DNA of 64,000 nt from JAXLXE01 sp046328115 (lineage in GTDB: Bacteria > Chloroflexota > UBA6077 > JACCZL01): assembly GCA_046328115.1 (NCBI GenBank), contig JAXLXE010000002.1, positions 496,001 to 560,000 on the forward strand, written 5' to 3'. This document shows positions 26,210 through 35,662 of the stretch, piece after piece; position 1 is the stretch's first letter, and the number at the start of each line of letters is the position of its first letter. The translations under genes and the position numbers were made by a program. The notes below the pieces were generated by a model that worked only from the letters and a program-made list of their open reading frames with translations, was not told where the DNA came from and did no database searches.

Positions 26210-27700
26210 CTACTGCGCGCCAGGAGCGAAGAGCTTCTGGCGCGTATCGTTGATCGTGAATTCATCGTACAGGTAGTAGTAGCGGCCAATCGCGGCCAAA
26301 ACCGGCTCCGGGTACAACTCCGCATCCAGTATGACAAACGCGAACCGGCGTCGTTCAAGGTCGCCAATGAGCGCGGAAGAATCCCACGCACCTGCCTGAT
26401 GCAGGTTTCGGAGGTGCGTAGCGTTGCCAACCACGTCGCGGCCAGCCGCCAGGGCGTAGCCCGGGTCCTCGGCCAGCACTGGGCCTGACTCCTTCTGAAT
26501 GCGCGCCACCAGCCGCATACCCTCCGCTACGTCCCCTGCACCAGGAGCACGCCCGAGCACGGAGGCCTGCGCCCCGCGGTCTGCCAGGATTGGTGCGTAC
26601 GCGTACAGCGGCCCGTGTGCAAGCAGGACGACCTGTAGCATGAGGAGTCCACCCACAATGCCCTTCGTGAGCGGCCGCGCGCGCCCGGCGTCCAACGCCC
26701 ACGCCAGCGGCCGTGTCGCCAGGATGCAGGTGGCCGCGATCGGCGCGAGAAAGTAGGACTCGCCGGCGCCCCACTTGCCCACGGTCAGCGCCAACCCCAT
26801 CGATGCCGCCCAGTACAGCTCGAACGCGCCGACGGACCGCGCGCGTGCCGAGCGATACACGGCAAACGCAGCAAGGCCGACCAGTATTCCGTGGGTCTCC
26901 AGGAAATTCCGGTAGTAGGCGACGGCCTGGAAGACGCTGAATGGGTTGACGTTTCCCACGAACGCGTTGGTGAAGAACGATCCGCCGTGCGTACCGTCCA
27001 GGACGGCCCAGCATGTCCCGCCAAGCACCAGCACGAGGCTCGTCGCGAGCACTCCCAGGTATCGCCGCGCGAGAAACAGCGCCAGGAGACCGGCCGCCAC
27101 CGCGTCCGCCATCGTCTGCTTGGTGAACAGCGCCGCCACGAAGAGCACCGCGGCCAACAGTGCGCCCACCAGACCGCCGCATCGAGCCGCGGCCAGCCCC
27201 AGCAACGCGATGAGCAGCGCGGTCGCGTTGACCCGCGACAGCGGAGTCACGTGGTAGACGTAGCTGGACGCCACGAAGAACAGCCCGGCGAGCCCCCCCA
27301 GTGCTCCCCGGCCGCTCACGCGAAACGCGCACGCGCCGATGACGATTGCCGCCAGGATGGCTGAGGCCGCCGAGAGGAGCCGTCCAGCGGCGAGCTGAGG
27401 GCCCGTGGAGGAGACGATCGCGGCCAGCAGGTACGAGAAGACGGGCGGGTAGTTGGAGGAGTAGTAGGGATAGCTGGCGTTGTCCGTGTAGATCGGCCGT
27501 CCCTGCGCGATCAACCAGCCGCTGTTCAGGTCGTAGCCCTCGCCCTGGTCAAAATCAAACGGATACGCTGCCAGGGTTCGGACGTGATCAAGGTAGATCA
27601 GGAGGTAGCCCACGAGTGCGACGTAGGCGATGGCCCAGGGCAACGGCACTACCCACGCCCAGACCGAAGCGCCACGCCCGGGCAAGCTGGACCTGATCAT
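26210..27700 (-). CDS. GT-C (GT39-like) multi-pass membrane glycosyltransferase
   Basis: A 496-aa membrane protein with about eleven helices. The first loop contains FDQGEGYDLNSGWLIAQGRP followed by YPYYSSNYPPVFSYLLAA, the pattern of the subfamily also represented at 15649-17244. The C-terminal soluble segment includes GPVLAEDPGYALAAGRDVVG. ATG 27700 is taken as start; no strong ribosome site is seen. It lies 26 bp after ftsK and 39 bp before the GT2, and probably works with the GT2/YfhO pair on a lipid-linked glycan. Acceptor unknown. Confidence 0.72.
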   Translation of the reverse strand: MIRSSLPGRGASVWAWVVPLPWAIAYVALVGYLLIYLDHVRTLAAYPFDFDQGEGYDLNSGWLIAQGRPIYTDNASYPYYSSNYPPVFSYLLAAIVSSTGPQLAAGRLLSAASAILAAIVIGACAFRVSGRGALGGLAGLFFVASSYVYHVTPLSRVNATALLIALLGLAAARCGGLVGALLAAVLFVAALFTKQTMADAVAAGLLALFLARRYLGVLATSLVLVLGGTCWAVLDGTHGGSFFTNAFVGNVNPFSVFQAVAYYRNFLETHGILVGLAAFAVYRSARARSVGAFELYWAASMGLALTVGKWGAGESYFLAPIAATCILATRPLAWALDAGRARPLTKGIVGGLLMLQVVLLAHGPLYAYAPILADRGAQASVLGRAPGAGDVAEGMRLVARIQKESGPVLAEDPGYALAAGRDVVGNATHLRNLHQAGAWDSSALIGDLERRRFAFVILDAELYPEPVLAAIGRYYYLYDEFTINDTRQKLFAPGAQ

Positions 27701-27726
27701 CGGCGGGGGCCGGCGATTAGAGTGGC

Positions 27727-29925
<2,199 letters not shown>

Positions 29926-29930
29926 GGGCG

Positions 29931-30584
29931 CTAGAACAGCGTGAGCTGTTCTGGCTCCTCCTCCTCGTCGCTCTTCGCGGTATCGACACCCACCGCGGTC
30001 TCAACGGGCAGCGAGGCGGCATGCGTCTGCCGGGCGCGCGCGAGCGCGGCCATCAAGCCATCAAAGTCCTCTTCCAGCCCCTGGCGGTACTTGGGCTGGT
30101 GCAATGCCGCGGCTGGGTGAAAACACGCGTAGGCCGAGAGCCCTCGCCACGGCCGGCTGGTACCGTGGATCTGGCTGATCCTTGCGTTGGGTCCGAAGAA
30201 CTTCTCCATTGAGTGGCGGCCAAGCGTGACGATGAGCTTCGGCGCGAGCGCGGCGATCTGACGCTCTAGGAACTCGTCACACGCCTCCTTCTCATCTGGA
30301 AACGGATCACGGTTTCCCGGGGGGCGATGTTTGACGATGTTCGTGATGAACACGTCAGAGCGCTCCAGACCGGCGCGCCGTAGCAGATCGGTGAGGAGCT
30401 GGCCGGCGGCACCCACAAATGGCCGCCCCTGGGCGTCTTCGTTCTGACCTGGCCCCTCACCGACGAACATGATCTCCGCGGTGGGGCTACCCTCGCCGGG
30501 CACACCGTTGCGCGCGGTCTCGCACAACCGACAGCGCCTGCACGCCCGGACCTCTTGCGCTATGACGTCCAGCGTCTCCGGCAA
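29931..30584 (-). CDS. family 4 uracil-DNA glycosylase, with one Fe-S ligand changed and a clamp-binding tail
   Basis: A 217-aa base-excision repair enzyme removing uracil from DNA. Motifs: FVGEGPGQNEDAQGRPFVG and FHPAAALHQP. The first two [4Fe-4S] ligands are Cys15 and Cys18 (ACRRC) and another Cys is in DEKEACDEF, but the segment usually reading NIVKCRPP is NIVKHRPP, so the third ligand is His. The acidic tail ends EEEPEQLTLF, close to the bacterial beta-clamp-binding consensus QLxLF. TTG 30584 follows AAGGAGG by four bases. It is the first gene of the run leading into ftsK. Confidence 0.88.
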   Translation of the reverse strand: MPETLDVIAQEVRACRRCRLCETARNGVPGEGSPTAEIMFVGEGPGQNEDAQGRPFVGAAGQLLTDLLRRAGLERSDVFITNIVKHRPPGNRDPFPDEKEACDEFLERQIAALAPKLIVTLGRHSMEKFFGPNARISQIHGTSRPWRGLSAYACFHPAAALHQPKYRQGLEEDFDGLMAALARARQTHAASLPVETAVGVDTAKSDEEEEPEQLTLF

Positions 30585-30765
30585 GGCGCCTCCTTACGTC
30601 GCATCAGGTGATGCTACCACCCGCCCCACCCCCCGGCAATTGCCCGCGTCGTCACAACTTCGTATCCTCTGCCGTCCAGCGCGCACCCACGGCAACGCCC
30701 ACTCGCGCGCCACACAAGGCGATTCAGAAAGCCAGTTTCACGTCTCCGCGCCACTGGAGGTTCCC

Positions 30766-31953
30766 ATGCCCGGTCCGCTCACCGGCATCAAAGTGCTCGA
30801 TCTCTCTCGCGCCCTGGCCGGGCCCTACTGCACCCTGATGCTCGGTGACATGGGGGCTGATGTCATCAAGGTGGAGATGCCCGGATCTGGCGATGAGTCG
30901 CGTGGCTGGGGGCCGCCGTTCATCGAGGGCGAGAGCACCTACTTCATGAGCATCAACCGCAACAAGCGCAGCGTGACGCTGGACCTCAAGGACGAGCGGG
31001 GCAAGAGGATCCTCCGCCAGCTAGCCGACCGGACGGACATCCTGGTGGAGAACTTCCGGCCCGGCACCATGGATCGGCTGGGTCTGGGCTACGATGCGCT
31101 GCGCAAGACCAACCCCGGGCTGATCTACTGCGCCATCTCCGGTTTTGGCCAGACCGGCCCCCGGGCCGGCCAGCCGGCCTACGATCAGGTGCTCCAGGGG
31201 ATGGGCGGCGTCATGAGCCTGACCGGCCAGGTTGGGGGGCAGCCCACAAAGTTCGGCGTACCCATCGCGGACATTGGCTCCGGCATGTTCGCCGCCTACG
31301 CGGCCGCCTGCGCCCTGTTCACGCGCGCGCAGTCTGGCCGCGGACAACTCATCGACACGTCTATGCTCGGTGGCCAGGTGGCTCTCCTCACCTTCCAGGC
31401 CGCCCGCTACTTCGCCACCGGCACGGCGCCAGGGCTGGCGGGCAATCGACACCCCAGCATCGCGCCGTACGAGACGTTCCAGGCCAGCGACGGCTACGTC
31501 AACATAGCCTGCGGGACGGAAGCCATGTGGCGACGCTTCTGCGAGGCCATGGGCCTGGCGGACCTCCTCCAGGACGAGCGATTCACCCGGAACTCCGACC
31601 GCGTCGCCAACCGCGAACCGCTGTGCGCGCGCATCGAGGAACGGCTGGGCGCCATGACCATCGACCAGGTGGTACGGTCGCTCGAGGCGGTGGACGTTCC
31701 CTGTGGCCCCGTCTACACGCTTGATCGCGTGTTCGCGGACGAGCAGACCAAACACCTGGACCTGCGCCAGACCGTGCAGCACAGCAAGGCCGGCGAGATT
31801 AGCGTCACCGGCTTCCCGTGGCGTCTCTCGGAGACACCCGCTGAGGTCCGATTCGCGGCGCCCAGCCTGGGTGAACACACCGATGAAGTCCTTGGACAGC
31901 TCGGCTACGCGGGCGGCGAGATCGCCAGCCTGCACAACGACAACGTGGTCTAG
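30766..31953 (+). CDS. CaiB/BaiF (class III) CoA-transferase
   Basis: A 395-aa enzyme moving CoA between carboxylic acids, forming interlocked dimers. Signatures: LTGIKVLDLSRALAGPYCTL, LGDMGADVIKVE, FFMSINRNKRS-like YFMSINRNKRSVTLDL, LVENFRPGTMDRLG, and IYCAISGFGQTGP, followed by PAYDQVLQGMGG. ATG 30766 has GGAGG seven bases upstream; the in-frame extension back to 30469 is antisense to the glycosylase gene. Its substrate is unknown, but the thiolase directly downstream suggests acyl-CoA breakdown. Divergent from the UDG-ftsK run. Confidence 0.92.
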   Translation: MPGPLTGIKVLDLSRALAGPYCTLMLGDMGADVIKVEMPGSGDESRGWGPPFIEGESTYFMSINRNKRSVTLDLKDERGKRILRQLADRTDILVENFRPGTMDRLGLGYDALRKTNPGLIYCAISGFGQTGPRAGQPAYDQVLQGMGGVMSLTGQVGGQPTKFGVPIADIGSGMFAAYAAACALFTRAQSGRGQLIDTSMLGGQVALLTFQAARYFATGTAPGLAGNRHPSIAPYETFQASDGYVNIACGTEAMWRRFCEAMGLADLLQDERFTRNSDRVANREPLCARIEERLGAMTIDQVVRSLEAVDVPCGPVYTLDRVFADEQTKHLDLRQTVQHSKAGEISVTGFPWRLSETPAEVRFAAPSLGEHTDEVLGQLGYAGGEIASLHNDNVV

Positions 31954-31996
31954 CCGGCGACCAGACAGCTTCCAGACGGAATGCTATGATCGCGCC

Positions 31997-33196
31997 ATGC
32001 GCGAAGCAGTCATCGTAGACGCCTGCCGAACCCCGATCGGCCGCTATGGCGGCGCGCTCAAGGACGTCCGACCGGACGATCTGGCCGCGCTGGTCATCTC
32101 GGAGATCGTCCGCCGCACCGAGCTAGACCCCGCTACCATCGAGGATGTGGTCCTGGGATGCGTCAACCAGGCCGGCGAGGACAATCGGAACGTCGCGCGG
32201 ATGGCGCTGCTGGTGGCCGGCCTGCCGGTGGAGGTTGGCGGCCAGACGGTGAACCGACTGTGCGGCTCCGGCCTGCAGGCCATCAACAGCATCGCCCAGG
32301 CCATCCAGACTGGCTCCGGTGACACGTTCATCGCTGGCGGCGTGGAGAGCATGACTCGCGCCCCGTTTGTGATGCCCAAGCCTTCCGCCGAGTTCCCTCG
32401 CGGCGACATCGCCATGGCGGACACCACCATCGGCTGGCGGTTCGTGAACCCGCGCCTCGCCGCGCTCCACCACCCGTACTCCATGGGCGAGACGGCGGAG
32501 AACGTGGCGGAGCGCCAGGGCATCAGCCGCGAAGCGCAGGACCGCTTTGCGCTTCAGAGCCAGCAGCGTGCCGCAGCGGCCATGGCGGGAGGCCGCTTCG
32601 AGGACGAGATCGTGAGCGTATCGGTGCCCCGACGACGCGGTGATCCTATCGTCGTCTCGGAGGACGAGCACCCACGGCCGGATACGACTCTGGACAAACT
32701 CGCTGCCCTCAGGCCCGCCTTCCGGGACGGCGGCACGGTCACCGCCGGCAATTCGTCCGGCGTCAACGACGGCGCGAGTGCGCTGCTGATGATGGATCGG
32801 GAGAAGGCCGAGTCCCTCGGCTACAAGCCGCTGGCGCGAATCGTCTCCACCGCCGTTGCGGGCGTAGAGCCCGCCTGTATGGGAGTGGGCCCCATCCCGG
32901 CCAGCCGGCGCGCGCTGGAACGAGCGAGGCTGACCGTATCAGACATCGACCTGGTGGAGCTCAACGAAGCGTTCGCCGCGCAGAGCATCGCCTGCGTGCG
33001 CGGCCTAGGACTGGACGAGGACAAGGTCAATGTCAACGGTGGCGCCATTGCCCTGGGTCATCCGCTGGGGTGCTCCGGCGCACGGATCATGACGACCCTG
33101 CTCTACGAGATGCGACGGCGGGACGTGGAGCACGGCCTGGCGACCATGTGCATTGGCGTGGGCCAGGGCATCGCCACGGTGGTCCAGCGGCTGTAG
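31997..33196 (+). CDS. thiolase (acetyl-CoA C-acyltransferase)
   Basis: A 399-aa degradative thiolase cleaving 3-ketoacyl-CoA. Catalytic Cys89 is in VNRLCGSGLQAI, His355 in GGAIALGHPLGCSG and Cys385 in MCIGVGQG; VELNEAFAAQ is also present. The N-terminus REAVIVDACRTPIG fixes ATG 31997. There is no ribosome site, but TATGAT sits at 31985-31990, so the mRNA may be leaderless. It lies 43 bp after the CoA-transferase and 16 bases from the stop of the converging RNA gene's terminator. Confidence 0.94.
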   Translation: MREAVIVDACRTPIGRYGGALKDVRPDDLAALVISEIVRRTELDPATIEDVVLGCVNQAGEDNRNVARMALLVAGLPVEVGGQTVNRLCGSGLQAINSIAQAIQTGSGDTFIAGGVESMTRAPFVMPKPSAEFPRGDIAMADTTIGWRFVNPRLAALHHPYSMGETAENVAERQGISREAQDRFALQSQQRAAAAMAGGRFEDEIVSVSVPRRRGDPIVVSEDEHPRPDTTLDKLAALRPAFRDGGTVTAGNSSGVNDGASALLMMDREKAESLGYKPLARIVSTAVAGVEPACMGVGPIPASRRALERARLTVSDIDLVELNEAFAAQSIACVRGLGLDEDKVNVNGGAIALGHPLGCSGARIMTTLLYEMRRRDVEHGLATMCIGVGQGIATVVQRL

Positions 33197-33211
33197 CGCC
33201 AGTCGCTTTCG

Positions 33212-33245
33212 GCAAAAGAAAGGGCCGAACCCTGAAGGTTCGGCC
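33212..33245 (-). terminator. intrinsic terminator of the orphan RNA
   Basis: GGCCGAACC and GGTTCGGCC form a perfect 9-bp stem (33245-33237 with 33231-33223) around a 5-base loop, followed on the minus strand by CTTTCTTTTGCC. The T-rich tail is on the minus side only, so the signal serves minus-strand transcription, although the plus-strand thiolase ends 26 bp away and could also use the stem. Confidence 0.7.
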
Positions 33246-33370
33246 ATCGCGCTCGTTTCGAGCCTCCGCCTCGCCGGGATCGCCGACGTGGTCACTTGGC
33301 CCACTAGAGTAGAACTTGCCGGGAACCGATTGCTAACCGCATGAAGTTCCCGCGGTCAGAACTCGAGCGC
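33212..33370 (-). ncRNA. orphan small RNA, about 159 nt, unknown family
   Basis: In the 278-bp gap between two plus-strand genes the minus strand carries a complete transcription unit. A promoter lies at 33405-33377, the expected start is near 33370, and a strong intrinsic terminator ends at about 33212. The 5' end GCGCTCG can pair with CGAGCGC (33258-33252) just before the terminator, closing the molecule into a rod; inside, GGGAAC/GTTCCC and GTGG/CCAC arms are visible. No start codon with a ribosome site opens a plausible ORF. The closed topology recalls 6S RNA, but I see no diagnostic sequence for 6S, SRP RNA, tmRNA or RNase P, so the family is left open. Confidence 0.55.
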
Positions 33371-33376
33371 ATCGCC

Positions 33377-33405
33377 AGTATACCGCATCTGGTGTTGGCT
33401 GTCTG
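33377..33405 (-). promoter_or_regulatory. sigma-70-type promoter of the orphan RNA
   Basis: On the minus strand CAGACA (33405-33400, four of six to TTGACA) and TATACT (33382-33377, five of six to TATAAT) are separated by exactly 17 bases. It is among the best-matched housekeeping promoters I can see in the window and points away from the plus-strand monooxygenase gene. Confidence 0.55.
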
Positions 33406-33474
33406 CCGCGTCAGCGCATCGCGGCGCGCACCTGTCGTACGATGGACGCGGTTCCCATACCCCAGGAGCACGCC

Positions 33475-34653
33475 ATGGCCTTCCCCACGCGCCTCACGTT
33501 CGGCATCTTCCTCGCCCCTTTCCATCGGCATCCGGAGAATCCGACCCTTGCCATTGACCGTGACCTCGAGCTGATCGAGTGGCTGGATCAGCTTGGCTAT
33601 GACGAGGCCTGGATTGGCGAGCACCACAGCGCAGGGTGGGAGACGATCGCCTCACCGGAGCTCTTCATCGCGGGCGCCGTCCAGCGCACGCGCCACATCA
33701 AGCTTGGCACGGGCGTCGTGAGCCTTCCCTACCACCACCCGCTGATGGTGGCGAACCGGATGGTCATGCTCGATCACATGTCTCGCGGGCGTGTGATGCT
33801 GGGCGTTGGCCCGGGTGCGCTGTACACGGACGCGGTCATGCTTGGGATGGAAACCACCCAGCAACGACCACGGATGGAGGAGTCGCTCGACGTGATCGTC
33901 CGGTTGCTGCGCGACGACGGGCCCATCACGCATCGCAGCGATTGGTTCTCCATCGTGGAAGGCCGGCTTCATCTGAAGCCGTACACGCGACCCCACTTCC
34001 CCATCGTGGTCGCATCCGCTCAGTCGCCCACCGGGATGGTCCTGGCCGGCAAGTACGGCTTTGACGTGCTCTCCTTTAGCGCGTATCAGGGCGTCCGCGG
34101 CGCTGTGGATCTGAAGGCCCAGTGGCGCATCGCCGAGGAGACTGCCGCGGAGCACGGCACGACCATGCGACGTGAAGGCTGGCGGCTGGTGGTCCCGGTT
34201 CACGTTGCTGAGAGCCGAGCGGAGGCCATTGAAGACGTCCGCCAGGGCAGCGCCCGCTTCATGAAGGAGTACCAGGGCGGGGTCCTGGGCCGCCACATGC
34301 CAGTGGACGGACCATACGAAAAGATCGTGGATAAGATGGCGGACACGGGTAGCTGGCTTGTGGGGGATCCGGATGACGTCGTGGCGCGCCTGCGGCAGTT
34401 GGACGAAGTCAGCGGCGGCTATGGCGGACTGATGATCATGGCGCACGAGTGGGCCAATCGAGAGAAGACGCTCAAGAGCTACGAGCTGTTCGCTCGCTAC
34501 GTCATGCCGCACTTCCAGGATTCGCTGACCAGCCTGGGCGCCTCCTACGACGACGCGGTGGCCAAGGCCGAGGTCATCAAGGCCGCTGGCATCCGCGCCA
34601 TCGAGGCCGCGCACCAGAAATACGCCGACCAGCGCGCGGCCACCACTCGGTAG
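33475..34653 (+). CDS. luciferase-like (LLM) flavin-dependent monooxygenase
   Basis: A 392-aa TIM-barrel flavoprotein (FMN- or F420-type; the sequence alone does not decide). Family features: TFGIFLAPFH at strand 1, EAWIGEHHSAGWETIASPEL, LGTGVVSLPYHHPLMVANRM, MSRGRVMLGVGPGA and PIVVASAQSP. ATG 33475 follows AGGAG by about eight bases. It is spaced 48 bp from the SDR that follows, which probably acts on a related substrate. Substrate unknown; such enzymes oxidise aldehydes, alkanes, terpenoid ketones or sulfonates. Confidence 0.9.
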   Translation: MAFPTRLTFGIFLAPFHRHPENPTLAIDRDLELIEWLDQLGYDEAWIGEHHSAGWETIASPELFIAGAVQRTRHIKLGTGVVSLPYHHPLMVANRMVMLDHMSRGRVMLGVGPGALYTDAVMLGMETTQQRPRMEESLDVIVRLLRDDGPITHRSDWFSIVEGRLHLKPYTRPHFPIVVASAQSPTGMVLAGKYGFDVLSFSAYQGVRGAVDLKAQWRIAEETAAEHGTTMRREGWRLVVPVHVAESRAEAIEDVRQGSARFMKEYQGGVLGRHMPVDGPYEKIVDKMADTGSWLVGDPDDVVARLRQLDEVSGGYGGLMIMAHEWANREKTLKSYELFARYVMPHFQDSLTSLGASYDDAVAKAEVIKAAGIRAIEAAHQKYADQRAATTR

Positions 34654-34701
34654 TGGCCGCGCGACCCATCTGGCGATCGTAGTCGAAGGAGGGAGCCCGT
34701 C

Positions 34702-35481
34702 GTGGAGCTTGCTGATCGGGTGTCCATTGTCACCGGCGCCGGGCGTGGGATAGGCCGGTCCATCGCGCTCGAGCTTGCATCGCTCGGATCGAACATCGTC
34801 GTGGCGGACGTGATCGATGAGAACGCTGAGCGTGTCGCCGAGGAGATCCACGCGCTGGGACGGATGGCCACACCGGTCCACGTGGACGTGACCTCGCGGA
34901 CCGATCTGGACGCCATGGCAAGCCGCGCGATGTCCGAGTACGGGCGCATCGACGTGCTGGTGAACAACGCGGGCGTCAACTGGTTTGGGTCCGTTCTCGA
35001 GGTGACCGAGGAGAGCTGGGACTTCGTGATGGACGTGAACGCCAAGGCGGTGTTCTTCGCCAGCCAGGCGGTGCTGCCGCACATGTTCGCCGCGCGCCGT
35101 GGCAGCATCGTCAGCCTGGCCTCCATGGCTGGCAAACTGGGCAGCACCTACTCAGCCGCCTATGCCGCCTCCAAGGCCGCGGTGATCAGCATCACCCGCA
35201 GCCTCGCGCTCTCGGGGGCACCATACGGAGTCCGGGCAAACTGCGTGTGCCCGGGCTATATCCACTCCACGGATATGTGGCGCCAGGTTGAAGTGGGCAT
35301 CTCCCGGGTGCTGGACACCACGCCGGAGGCGCTGAACGAACAGCGGCTCAAGGCCATCCCACTGGGCCGCTGGGAGCATCCGGAGGACGTGGCGAAGCTC
35401 GTGGGGTACCTTGCGTCCGACCGCTCCGGCTACATCACCGGCGAGGATGTGAACGTGTCCGGTGGACTGGTAATGCACTGA
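34702..35481 (+). CDS. short-chain dehydrogenase/reductase
   Basis: A 259-aa Rossmann oxidoreductase. TGAGRGIG (cofactor loop), an Asp after the second strand (VVADVIDE) favouring NAD, NNAG, a catalytic Ser segment SLASMAG and YAASK with Tyr and Lys. GTG 34702 is behind GAAGGAGGGAG. It follows the luciferase-like monooxygenase, suggesting paired alcohol/ketone chemistry. Substrate unknown. Confidence 0.92.
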   Translation: MELADRVSIVTGAGRGIGRSIALELASLGSNIVVADVIDENAERVAEEIHALGRMATPVHVDVTSRTDLDAMASRAMSEYGRIDVLVNNAGVNWFGSVLEVTEESWDFVMDVNAKAVFFASQAVLPHMFAARRGSIVSLASMAGKLGSTYSAAYAASKAAVISITRSLALSGAPYGVRANCVCPGYIHSTDMWRQVEVGISRVLDTTPEALNEQRLKAIPLGRWEHPEDVAKLVGYLASDRSGYITGEDVNVSGGLVMH

Positions 35482-35662
35482 GAGGCGGGCCGGGACGCCC
35501 ATACTCTCGACGGCGCCGGACCGCTCGCCGTCGACTGGCCGTAGTGTCGGGCCACATTTGGGTGACCGTGCTTGCGGAGGCCAGCGGGGACGCTGGCGGT
35601 CCCAGCCGACGGTCTTCGGCTCACCATCGAGCGGAGGCCGACACCCCACGACGATGGGGCGG

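Noticed and set aside
33652..35082. 476-codon minus-strand frame over the LLM and SDR genes
   Set aside because: Antisense shadow: His/Val-rich, no domain motifs, and the plus-strand genes are clear.
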